A stretch of DNA of 64,000 bases from Vulcanimicrobiota bacterium. GTDB lineage: Bacteria > Vulcanimicrobiota > Xenobia > Xenobiales > JADMJV01. Shown here piece after piece: positions 24,456 through 32,360 of the stretch (its first letter is position 1; each line of letters opens with the position of its first letter). The translations under genes and the position numbers were made by a program. The stretch is from NCBI GenBank assembly GCA_017307785.1, contig JAFKGI010000017.1:1-64000 (forward strand), read 5' to 3'. The notes below the pieces were generated by a model. That model was not told where the DNA came from and did no database searches. It was given only the letters and a program-made list of their open reading frames with translations.

Positions 24456-26343
24456 AGCGCCTCATCCATCCGAGTGGATTTTTCTGCCGCATTCGCTCAA
24501 TCTGCTCCTGACGTTGCTGGCAAATACTTTGCAGGGAGTTGATGAGCGCCAGACGTTCCTGACAGACGCTTTCCAGCTTGTGAATGAGTTCGAGCCGCTG
24601 TTCGGCGGCGTGGCGATACATTTCCATAGCATTTTCGTGGGCTCCGGTCGGATCGTCCGAGTAGAATCTACTGGGTTTGAGGGAATCCATTAAAGTCGTG
24701 AAGGTTTCACAGAGTTGGGTTTTTACGCCCGGGTCCGAAACGAAAAGCTCCAGGTTGGACCGAAATACCCGCGCCATGTTCTCGACGCGCTGCCACAGGG
24801 GAGCGGAACTGAGACCTTGACCGTGGCGGCGGTAGGCGATTCCAGCCAGACCGGTGTAATGATAGGCATGGCGGGCCGCCAGCTTGATTTTCAGATTCCA
24901 GTCCTCGTGCGTGGACAGGGTAGGGTCGTAGCCACCGCACTCCTGATAGGCGGAACGCAGGGCCACAAAGTCTCTCGGAACGAAGCAAGAGCGGGTCAGG
25001 ATCCCGTGTAGCAAGTCGCCTTCCTGGATGGGTCCTTCGAAATATTGATCGGGGCGAATTTCGCCGAACTCGTCCGTGAGCAGAACGTCGGAGTAGCCGA
25101 TAACGTCGACCCCGTTTCTCTGTTTGTGCCACAGAACCAGGTTCACTTCGGCGCTCAGCTTGTTGCGGTCAAGGAAGAAGTCGTCGGAATCCAGGGTTGT
25201 CAGGTAAAGACCCCGGGCTTCTTGAATTCCGAAATTTCGGGCGTGAGACACGCCACCGTTTTGGGTCAGCCTCAGGACCCGGACTTTTTCGGGAAAGTTG
25301 GCTTCGTACTCGGCCAGGAGGGTGCTCGAATCGTCGGTCGAGGCATCGTCGACCACCAGGATTTCTAGCTCGGTATAGGTCTGAGCCAGAACGCTATCGA
25401 GGCATTGACGCAAGTACTGGGCGCAGTTGTAATTGGGAATGACCACGCTGAGCAAAGGGAGGTCTTGTTCGAGAGTCTCCGGGAGAGTGTAGCCAAGCTT
25501 GTTACAGAGTTCCTCCGCGTAGGGCTTCAGTTGGTCGCACTGGCTGCGCGTCCAGCAGCGAGGCACGGCATAGTGTAGAGTTCGCTTCAGGGTGGAGGCC
25601 CTGCCGAGCTTCACGGTATTGATTTTGGTGCCCTGCAGAGCGGCGATTTCGATTCCGGAAATGGGGTCCCCACCCACGAAGTCCAGCAGTCGTGCCAACC
25701 CTTCCTCACCGCGGACGAGTTGTTCATAGCCAATCCGTAAGAAGCGCTGGGGGTCGAGCTGCTGTCCGAACTGCTCGATGAAGTTGCCGGTGGCCTGCCA
25801 GTACCAGCCCAACTTTTGCAGATGGCTCAGGCGCTCCCACTCTTCCTCAGATTCCATACGAATTCGACCGGTTTCCCAGACCGTGTCACTTTTGTGGAAA
25901 CCCATGCACACGGCGCTGCGCGCAAAATCCGCCGGGTGGCGGGTCAGGTGAACAAAGCGGGCATTCAGGAACAGGCGGCTCAACGCCGGCGCCAGAGGAG
26001 TGACCGCGTGATTGCACTCTACGTAGATCTTCTTGTCCACGGCGGCCTGGAGGACGAGTTCCATGCGCGCCGTGTTGACCATTCCCTCGAGTAGACTGGC
26101 TTGATCCTGGTGGTGGTAGGCGAAATTGGCGAAATACTCCAGGCGAGGTTCCGGCTCATGATAGGCCCTGAGGTTGGCAGAACTGGCCAGCAAATTGGCA
26201 AGAAAGCTCGTCCCGGCCCTTCCGGTGGAGAGCACCCAGACGGGACGGTAGTCGCGGTACATCCACTGAACCATCGCGCCCGGAGCGTGGTGAATACTGT
26301 CTATCTCGAGTGGTGAATTGTGCGAGTAAAACCGGTCCGACAT
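24448..26343 (-). CDS. Sulfotransferase-glycosyltransferase (GT2) fusion with coiled-coil tail
   Basis: A 631-residue protein from ATG 26343, with AAGAGA just upstream; a longer frame upstream is shadow. Residues about 35-285 are a PAPS-sulfotransferase: loop LSTGRAGTSFLANLL (38-52) and the 3'-phosphate segment FVHLTRHPADFARSAV (130-145). Residues about 297-510 are a family-2 glycosyltransferase (LSVVIPNYNCAQYL; VVDDASTDDSS; LDSDD at 384-388). The last 90 residues are helical. One polypeptide could add a sugar and sulfate it, or sulfate a primer. Its 3' end overlaps the beta-helix gene by eight bases, tail-to-tail. Confidence 0.87.
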   Translation of the reverse strand: MSDRFYSHNSPLEIDSIHHAPGAMVQWMYRDYRPVWVLSTGRAGTSFLANLLASSANLRAYHEPEPRLEYFANFAYHHQDQASLLEGMVNTARMELVLQAAVDKKIYVECNHAVTPLAPALSRLFLNARFVHLTRHPADFARSAVCMGFHKSDTVWETGRIRMESEEEWERLSHLQKLGWYWQATGNFIEQFGQQLDPQRFLRIGYEQLVRGEEGLARLLDFVGGDPISGIEIAALQGTKINTVKLGRASTLKRTLHYAVPRCWTRSQCDQLKPYAEELCNKLGYTLPETLEQDLPLLSVVIPNYNCAQYLRQCLDSVLAQTYTELEILVVDDASTDDSSTLLAEYEANFPEKVRVLRLTQNGGVSHARNFGIQEARGLYLTTLDSDDFFLDRNKLSAEVNLVLWHKQRNGVDVIGYSDVLLTDEFGEIRPDQYFEGPIQEGDLLHGILTRSCFVPRDFVALRSAYQECGGYDPTLSTHEDWNLKIKLAARHAYHYTGLAGIAYRRHGQGLSSAPLWQRVENMARVFRSNLELFVSDPGVKTQLCETFTTLMDSLKPSRFYSDDPTGAHENAMEMYRHAAEQRLELIHKLESVCQERLALINSLQSICQQRQEQIERMRQKNPLGWMRRFI

Positions 26344-26441
26344 TCTCTTTTCTTTTGCGTGGTGGTGGTCGGCTCCTGGCTTCTCTCGGATCTGTCTGTT
26401 TGGGCGGGGAAATCCGTACGCGGGCGAAAGGCCCACTTCCT

Positions 26442-27254
26442 ATGAAACCAGACTTTCTTTGTATTGGTGGACAAAAAGCCGGAACAACATGGCTGTATCA
26501 GAAGTTACGTCAGCATCCCGAGATCTGGTTGCCTCCCGTCAAGGAGGTGCACTATTTCGACAGTTTGAGATTGCCTTTGAGAAAGCGATTGCAGGCCTCT
26601 CTGCCCCATCGATACCGAAAGGACAAACTGCGCAAGTTCTGGTTTCAGCCCAAATATTGGAAGTTCCTGACCGTTCCGCTCTGGGACAGCTGGTATTTGT
26701 CGCTTTTCCAAGAGGCTCGAGGTTTGACGTCCGGAGACATCACTCCAGGATACTCCATCTTGCGCGGTGAGGAAGTGGGTCGTGTCCACCGGTTGCTGCC
26801 GGCCGCGAAAGTGATCGTGCTGCTGCGCGAGCCGGTCAGTCGGGCCTGGTCGCAAATACGGCACGATGTCAAGAACTTCAATGTTCAAATGGACAGCCTC
26901 GAGAGGATGCGGCCTTACTTGAACCGGCCGTCCTTTCGAGAGCGTTCCCACTACCCGCAGATCCTGGAGTCCTGGGAACGAGTCTATCCGTCCGAGCAAA
27001 TGGCCCACTTCTTCTTTGACGACCTGGCTCAGCGCCCTGACTGGTTTCTGGCGCGGGTTTGCGAATTTCTGGGAGTGGACCCGAGTTTTCGTTTCTCTGG
27101 CCTCCACGAGAAAATCCACCAGGGCCTGGCCCTGGACTGTCCCGTCTGGTTGCACGAGGAGTTACGCGCGATTCTTCAGGAGGACCGGGTGTGGCTGGCT
27201 AACCGCTTCGGCGGGCACGCGAGCCAATGGTTACAGGTGCCTACTTCCCTTTGA
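26442..27254 (+). CDS. PAPS-dependent sulfotransferase
   Basis: A 270-residue single-domain sulfotransferase from ATG 26442. The 5'-phosphosulfate loop is GGQKAGTTWLYQKL (9-22), and the 3'-phosphate strand and helix read KVIVLLREPVSRAWSQI (about 122-138). The segment EVHYFD after the first helix and the late FFFDDLAQRP are typical of heparan/glycan sulfotransferases of the Sulfotransfer_1 type. A cytoplasmic enzyme, acceptor unknown. It diverges from the sulfotransferase-GT2 fusion gene (98 bases between starts) and overlaps the EF-hand gene by 14 bases, tail-to-tail. Confidence 0.88.
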   Translation: MKPDFLCIGGQKAGTTWLYQKLRQHPEIWLPPVKEVHYFDSLRLPLRKRLQASLPHRYRKDKLRKFWFQPKYWKFLTVPLWDSWYLSLFQEARGLTSGDITPGYSILRGEEVGRVHRLLPAAKVIVLLREPVSRAWSQIRHDVKNFNVQMDSLERMRPYLNRPSFRERSHYPQILESWERVYPSEQMAHFFFDDLAQRPDWFLARVCEFLGVDPSFRFSGLHEKIHQGLALDCPVWLHEELRAILQEDRVWLANRFGGHASQWLQVPTSL

Positions 27255-27900
27255 ATCCGAGGATCTGAAGCGCAGCCGGGTCGTAGATCTCTTTTCGCCA
27301 TTGCTTTCGCCAGATTTTGGTTTCCTCGGGACTGAGCTTTCCGTCGTGGTCGAGGTCGTGAGGGGAGCGAGCTGCCTCGCGTTCCTGCTGAGAAACCTTG
27401 CCGTCTCCGTCCCGGTCCATTTGCTTGACCCGTAAACCACGGTTGGTTTTGACCATCCTGGCCCGCAGCTGCAACTGCTCCTCGGGGGTCAATTTGCCGT
27501 CGTGATCGTGGTCCAGTTCCCGAAAGGCGGTCTGGGCCTCGCGGGCGTCAATCCTGCCATTGTGGTCGAGGTCAAAGCCCGGGCCCTGGTAGGCCGGCGG
27601 CTCGGCTCGCAAGGGCTTGTCCAGGGTGCTGAGGTATTTTGTCTCGGGTTTGCCCGGTTTGGGCTTGGCCAGGAAGGCTGTTTCCGGCACGGGCTCAGGG
27701 CTTTGGGTCGGCTGCTTGCGGTCGATTTCCTGAGGTTCCGCGGGTAAAGGCTGGATTTTGCCAGGTTTCGGTAGATAGCGGCCGCCGTTGGAGGCTGGAC
27801 TCGCGGTAGGAGTAGGGGCTTGGGCCACGGGCTGTTTGTTGGCGCAGGCCATGGCCCCGAGGCCCAGGGCGAAAGAGACCAGCTGGAGCCTTAGCCGCAT
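27241..27900 (-). CDS. EF-hand calcium-binding lipoprotein
   Basis: A 219-residue protein from ATG 27900, chosen because it gives the lipoprotein signal MRLRLQLVSFALGLGAMAC (Cys at 19). A Pro/Ala/Thr-rich linker is followed by four EF-hand loops in the last 110 residues: DLDHNGRIDAREA, DHDHDGKLTPEEQ, DRDGDGKVSQQER and DLDHDGKLSPEET, each with Asp at positions 1, 3 and 5 and Glu at 12. It should bind Ca(II) outside the cytoplasm. The start overlaps the end of the ABC-sulfotransferase gene, so the two are co-translated; a role in calcium-dependent holding of an anionic (sulfated) glycan is an attractive inference. Confidence 0.85.
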   Translation of the reverse strand: MRLRLQLVSFALGLGAMACANKQPVAQAPTPTASPASNGGRYLPKPGKIQPLPAEPQEIDRKQPTQSPEPVPETAFLAKPKPGKPETKYLSTLDKPLRAEPPAYQGPGFDLDHNGRIDAREAQTAFRELDHDHDGKLTPEEQLQLRARMVKTNRGLRVKQMDRDGDGKVSQQEREAARSPHDLDHDGKLSPEETKIWRKQWRKEIYDPAALQILGFKGK

Positions 27901-29666
27901 GCCGTGACCTCCGATTGCGTCCAACTCAGGTCGCTTTCGTAACCGGTTTTGATCAGGAGATCGCCATAGCGGGCCCCGAATTGTTCCCGCAGCTCGGAGC
28001 TAAACAGATCTCGCCAAATTCCGGGCGCCAGGGGAGACTCTTCCAGCTTCGAGAATTTTCGTAGCTTCTTTTCGGGCACAGGAACCTCGCAATGCTTCAG
28101 GATGTCTCTCATCGTTTCCAAGGGGGCCCGCACCAGGTCTTCGTAGCGAAAGACCTGGATGGAGCTTTCCAGCCAGGATGCCTGAATCGCCGCCAACGAG
28201 GGCAGGAATTCTTCGAACAAAATCTGCAGAGCGGTTGCCTGATCTGTGGGCTCCGTGTCTGAGCGTTTGCGCAGATAGGCTTGAGCCAGGCTGTCTCGCA
28301 AATCGCGAATGAAGAGCAGGCGTCTTTGAGAAGGATTGCTGAGTTGGTCCAACTCCGCCCGGGTGTGATGCAGGGGTCCGTAGAGTGCCCCGGGTGCCAG
28401 CTCGCCATCCAGGCCGGTGCGGATGTCCGGGATGGCGCTTCTCAAGAGCTTGTGGAGCAGCTTGAAGCCTGAGTGGGGATGAGTGATGGCCAGCATGGCC
28501 GGCGGGCTGGGACGTGACCGGGCTTGATGCAGGGGAATTTCGCTGGCGGAATCCCCACTGCAGGCGAAGATCTCCAGCTGATTCAGATCCTGGGGGGGCA
28601 GCCATTCTTCTCCCAGCTCTACGCGAAAGCCGTAGCGGCCGGCTTCCAGGCTAAGAGACTCGGCCAGACCGGGACGTTCCTCGTTCACCGGAAATTTGCC
28701 CAGGCACCGGTTGTCGGAGAAGATCAGGATTTCCCGGGCTGGAGACCTTTCCGTGCGGTCCGAGGCCCAGCCTACCAGAGTCACGCCGGTCTGACTGAAG
28801 AAGACCTGGCTGATGCCTCCCTGGCATCTCTCGTTCTGGATGGTGACGCGGCGCTGGCCATCTTGCAGGTGGTCGGGCTGGCGCTGAATCGAGCGGACGG
28901 AGCTTCTGAGCTGGCCCTGGGACATCAGTCGATATTCGCTGAGGGCTTCGGCCAGGGACGTTCGCACCGACAGTTGTCCGTCACAGAGAAGAAAAACACG
29001 AGAGAAGAATTTTCCCAGTTCTCCCAGATTGTGGCTGGTGACGATCCAGGTTTTCTTTTTTCTTAAAAGTTGCTGGATGCGTTGCTGGCTTTTGTCTTTG
29101 AAAGCCACATCGCCCGCCCCAATTCCTTCATCGAGCAGATAGATATCGGCCTCGATGCTGGAAGACACGGAGAATGCCAGACGCGCTTTCATTCCGCTGG
29201 AATAGTATTTGACGGGGGTGTCGAGAAACTTGTCTTCGAGTTCGCTGAAGTCGAAGATTGCGGGCATGAGATCTTGAATCTCCGTTCGATTCATACCGTG
29301 CAGGGAGCAACTCAGCGATACGTTCTCCCGGCCCGTGAGTTCGGGGTGAAAACCGACTCCCATTTGTAATAAGGGGGCAACTCGGCCCCTGACCTGGACG
29401 GCTCCCGAGGTGGGGGCAAGAATCGAGGCGATGAGCTTCAGCAGAGTGCTTTTGCCGGCCCCATTGGGCCCCATCAGCGCGATTTGCTCGCCAGGATAAA
29501 CCTGGAAGGACAGGGACTTCAGGACCTCCAGGCGGGACGTTTCTTGTCGAATCAGACCGGTCCCCAAGAAATTGTAGAGGCGCTGGCCCAGCGAGTTGGT
29601 CCGGATCTGCGGTAGACGAAAGGACTTGCTGACGGCCGCGAAGTCGATGCAAGGCTCGGTTCCCAA
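27891..29666 (-). CDS. Polysaccharide-export ABC ATPase fused to a sulfotransferase-like domain
   Basis: About 591 residues from a TTG at 29666; the frame is open further upstream, but that part lies inside the GT2 gene, and Wzt-type ATPases begin just here (CIDFAAVSKSF). The start remains uncertain. ATPase domain: Walker A GPNGAGKST (66-74), signature SSGMKAR (156-162), Walker B IYLLDEGIGAGD (175-186), switch H212. Residues about 280-370 form a beta domain. Residues about 388-560 resemble a sulfotransferase: loop THPHSGFKLLHKLL (395-408), then LLFIRDLRDSLAQAYL and VFRYEDLVRAP. The usual Lys/Arg of the PAPS loop is His, so activity is doubtful. Normal Wzt proteins carry a glycan-binding domain in this place. 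Confidence 0.82.
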   Translation of the reverse strand: MGTEPCIDFAAVSKSFRLPQIRTNSLGQRLYNFLGTGLIRQETSRLEVLKSLSFQVYPGEQIALMGPNGAGKSTLLKLIASILAPTSGAVQVRGRVAPLLQMGVGFHPELTGRENVSLSCSLHGMNRTEIQDLMPAIFDFSELEDKFLDTPVKYYSSGMKARLAFSVSSSIEADIYLLDEGIGAGDVAFKDKSQQRIQQLLRKKKTWIVTSHNLGELGKFFSRVFLLCDGQLSVRTSLAEALSEYRLMSQGQLRSSVRSIQRQPDHLQDGQRRVTIQNERCQGGISQVFFSQTGVTLVGWASDRTERSPAREILIFSDNRCLGKFPVNEERPGLAESLSLEAGRYGFRVELGEEWLPPQDLNQLEIFACSGDSASEIPLHQARSRPSPPAMLAITHPHSGFKLLHKLLRSAIPDIRTGLDGELAPGALYGPLHHTRAELDQLSNPSQRRLLFIRDLRDSLAQAYLRKRSDTEPTDQATALQILFEEFLPSLAAIQASWLESSIQVFRYEDLVRAPLETMRDILKHCEVPVPEKKLRKFSKLEESPLAPGIWRDLFSSELREQFGARYGDLLIKTGYESDLSWTQSEVTACG

Positions 29667-29671
29667 GGGAT

Positions 29672-30775
29672 TTAGTGACCCAAGATTCCCAGGCGGTAGC
29701 GCCAGTGTAGTTGACGCGAGCGCTGGCGAAAGGGAGCGAGTTGCCGGCTGACTTCGAAGTCGCTGACCCGGCGACCCAGATACTGAATGCGCAGCCGCGA
29801 CATTTCCAGGGTGCCGATAGAGTTCAAGTGAGCCGAGGTCTTTTGCGACTGGTGAACCCGAAAGCCCCCGAGGAAGCGCGGTAAGCGCACGAAGTTGGCT
29901 CCAGCCGCCTGGAAGCGCAGCAAGAGATCCCAATCGAGCGCGAACTGCAGGTCTTCACAAAGGGCTCCACCGATTCGCTCCCAGATGCGACGGCGCCAGA
30001 AGAGCGTTTCTTGAGGAATGTAATCGGCCCAGGGGAGCACCGAGGCGTCGTGTTCCGGCAGGATCCAGCGGCCGATCTCTCGGTCCTGTTCGTCGATTTG
30101 AATGCGGTGCCCGTAGACCACGTCGACTTCGGGATTTTCGGCAAAGAAACGGGCGACGTAATCCAGCGACCCGGGGAGCAGAATGTCGTCGGAATTCAGC
30201 CAGCCCATGATCTCTCCGGTGTTCCCTTGAAAGCCCCGGTTGATGGCCTGCGCCTGCCCGGAATCAGCCTGGGAGATGAAGCGCGCGAGTCGATGGGCGT
30301 GGGCGTTGACGCGAGCGACGGTGTCATCTGTGGAGGCCCCGTCCATGACCACATACTCAAGGTTGGGGTAGTTCTGATCGAGGACGCTGGCCAGGGTGCG
30401 CTCGATAAATTCCGCTTGATTGCGAGAGGGAGTCACCAGGGTAATGGTCGGTAGGGTCGCCGTCGTCCCCAGTAATTCTCGGTATTTGGCGGGAATGTGA
30501 AGGGGTCGAGGGGAGTGCTGAATGAGATCAAAACATTGATGATCCCAGATGGGAAGCCAGCGCCTCGCATATCGCAGGGGGCGAGAGAGCGCGGGGTGGT
30601 TCAGAATGACCCTGAGGAATCGGTATCCCAGCCAGTATCTTAAGGAAGTGTTTTGATAGCGTCGCAGGACGCAAATGACCCGCTCTTTTTCAATCAATTG
30701 CCGTTGCGCTTCATCGAGCTGCAGCAATAGTTCCGAGATTCGAGCGTCCGAGAGGTCGCGAAAATTCTCTTCCAT
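29672..30775 (-). CDS. Family-2 glycosyltransferase with N-terminal coiled coil
   Basis: A 367-residue protein. Residues 1-40 form a charged coiled coil; residues 65-80 are amphipathic and could contact the membrane. The GT-A catalytic domain starts near 109 (PTITLVTPSRNQAEFIERTL) and carries VMDGASTDDT (143-152) and the DxD-type metal motif LNSDD (193-197). The substrate-side motif ALDWDLLLRFQ is also GT2-like. It transfers a sugar from a nucleotide donor. The stop lies five bases before the presumed TTG start of the ABC-sulfotransferase fusion, placing it first in that minus-strand operon. Confidence 0.87.
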   Translation of the reverse strand: MEENFRDLSDARISELLLQLDEAQRQLIEKERVICVLRRYQNTSLRYWLGYRFLRVILNHPALSRPLRYARRWLPIWDHQCFDLIQHSPRPLHIPAKYRELLGTTATLPTITLVTPSRNQAEFIERTLASVLDQNYPNLEYVVMDGASTDDTVARVNAHAHRLARFISQADSGQAQAINRGFQGNTGEIMGWLNSDDILLPGSLDYVARFFAENPEVDVVYGHRIQIDEQDREIGRWILPEHDASVLPWADYIPQETLFWRRRIWERIGGALCEDLQFALDWDLLLRFQAAGANFVRLPRFLGGFRVHQSQKTSAHLNSIGTLEMSRLRIQYLGRRVSDFEVSRQLAPFRQRSRQLHWRYRLGILGH

Positions 30776-30878
30776 TTTGGCACGCTTCTATTTGGTGAGG
30801 CACAAACCTTTATGGAGCCGGCCTTTGCGATCTGTATTGGTCGTAATTACCCATTTCCGGTTGGTGGAATACGGTAGT

Positions 30879-32360
30879 TCAGGGAGTTCGCACCAGCCAA
30901 CGCGGATTGAGTTTGGCCACCAGCGGGGGCTCGGCGTCCTTGGGCAGGCTGACCAGGAATTCCACTTTGAAGGCTTCGGCCACACAGGCGGTGGCGGTGA
31001 GCAGGCGGATGTGCTCCAGGCTGGGTTTGGCCGGGATGGGCACTTTGAGCATTTTGGGCTGAAGCTTGCCCAGCACCGCCAGGCTTTGCAGGCCGCGGTG
31101 GCCGCACTTGAGCACCCAGTTCAGGCCTTTTTCCTGCAGATGCAGCAGGCTCTCCAGGCGATAGCGATGGTGCAGCAAGCCTTCGTCGACTTCCCAGAGC
31201 CAGCCGCTTTCCAGCAGAAAGGCCGTGTCCACGCCGGGGTTGAGCCAGGCCGAGGCCAGCGGGGCCAGTCGCGTGGCCTCGCCTTTATGACTTTCCAGGT
31301 AGGCTTTTTCCCATTTGGCCCAGAGGCCGTGGAGACCGGCCGAGTCCACCAGGTCGAGGACTTCGGGGCCGGCCATGGTTTGCTCGGGCCACTCCGGCCA
31401 GTAGTGTTCTAGGGCTTCCGGTCCCATGGCGGGCAGCCAGCGGAACTGCAGCTGGTTGTTGCGCAGGGCTTCTTCCAGGGCGGCGTGCCGATCTTTTTTG
31501 AGTTGGTGGCTTTGCTTGAGGGCTTCGGCGTAGAGCTCGCAGCTGTCGCCGCCTTTTTCTTTGGCCTGCACCAGCGCCATCTCGGCCGTTTCCATCCATT
31601 CGTTGGCCAGACGAGCGTCCTCGGGACAGACGGCCACGCCGATGGAGGCGGAGCATTTGATCTGGGCGTCGGCTACGGCGAACGGCTGGCGGAAGGCGGC
31701 GATCAGTCGGTTGGCCACTACGGCCGCGCGACCGCGCACGGGCAGGTGCCCGGAGTCTCCGCCGCGCGCGTTGCCACCCCGGTCGTTGGTCAGTTCGGTG
31801 AGCAGCACCAGGAAGCTGTCGCCTTCCAGACGGCCGACGATGTCCGAGCTGCGCACGTTGTTCTGCAGTCGCTGGGCGGCCTGGATCAGGACCTCGTCGC
31901 CGGCGCTGCGTCCCAGTTCCAGGTTGACGTGACGCAGGTGATCGAGGTCGACCCGCAGCAGCGCCGAGGAACGCGAGTAGCGCTGGGCCTGGGAGCAGCT
32001 GTGGTCGACGAATTGGGCCAGGATGTTCCAGTTGGGCAGGCCGGTGAGGGGATCTTCAAAGGCCATGCGCTCGGTGTCTTCCGAGACCCAGGCCACCTGG
32101 GCGTCTTCTCGGAAAATGTAGAGCCAGTGCTTGTCCGGGGCTTCGACGACGTCGACCACCCAGCCATTGGAGCCCGCCTCGGGACTGGGCAGTCGGTGTT
32201 GCCCGGCGTTGAGGCGTTGCGCGAAATGGCTCCCTTTATCGGCCTGATTGCCGAAGAAGCGCCGTGCTTCCTGATTGGAGCGTTGCACGTAGTGCTGCCC
32301 ATCCAGGATGAGCACGGCGAAGGGGAAGGAGTCGAGTAGCCAGTCCGGGGTGTTTACCAT
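30879..32360 (-). CDS. PAS-GGDEF protein with degenerate motifs and EAL-like remnant
   Basis: A 493-residue soluble protein. Residues about 5-90 look PAS-like (PFAVLILDGQHYVQRSNQEA). The GGDEF domain begins at 100 (AFEDPLTGLPNWNILAQF) but its signature is EGDSF (179-183) and an insertion of about 20 residues with RGG repeats follows. Residues about 295-490 have EAL-domain length and helix pattern, but no EAL, DDFG or QGY motif, so they look like a relic. Enzyme activity is unlikely; nucleotide sensing is possible. It overlaps the M13 peptidase stop by seven bases. It resembles the 1445-residue protein in layout, minus the coiled coil. Confidence 0.78.
   Translation of the reverse strand: MVNTPDWLLDSFPFAVLILDGQHYVQRSNQEARRFFGNQADKGSHFAQRLNAGQHRLPSPEAGSNGWVVDVVEAPDKHWLYIFREDAQVAWVSEDTERMAFEDPLTGLPNWNILAQFVDHSCSQAQRYSRSSALLRVDLDHLRHVNLELGRSAGDEVLIQAAQRLQNNVRSSDIVGRLEGDSFLVLLTELTNDRGGNARGGDSGHLPVRGRAAVVANRLIAAFRQPFAVADAQIKCSASIGVAVCPEDARLANEWMETAEMALVQAKEKGGDSCELYAEALKQSHQLKKDRHAALEEALRNNQLQFRWLPAMGPEALEHYWPEWPEQTMAGPEVLDLVDSAGLHGLWAKWEKAYLESHKGEATRLAPLASAWLNPGVDTAFLLESGWLWEVDEGLLHHRYRLESLLHLQEKGLNWVLKCGHRGLQSLAVLGKLQPKMLKVPIPAKPSLEHIRLLTATACVAEAFKVEFLVSLPKDAEPPLVAKLNPRWLVRTP

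Noticed and set aside
28000..28605. 201-codon minus-strand frame inside the ABC-sulfotransferase gene
   Set aside because: Out-of-frame shadow, rich in Pro, Arg and Ser, in a region where the main frame has sulfotransferase motifs.
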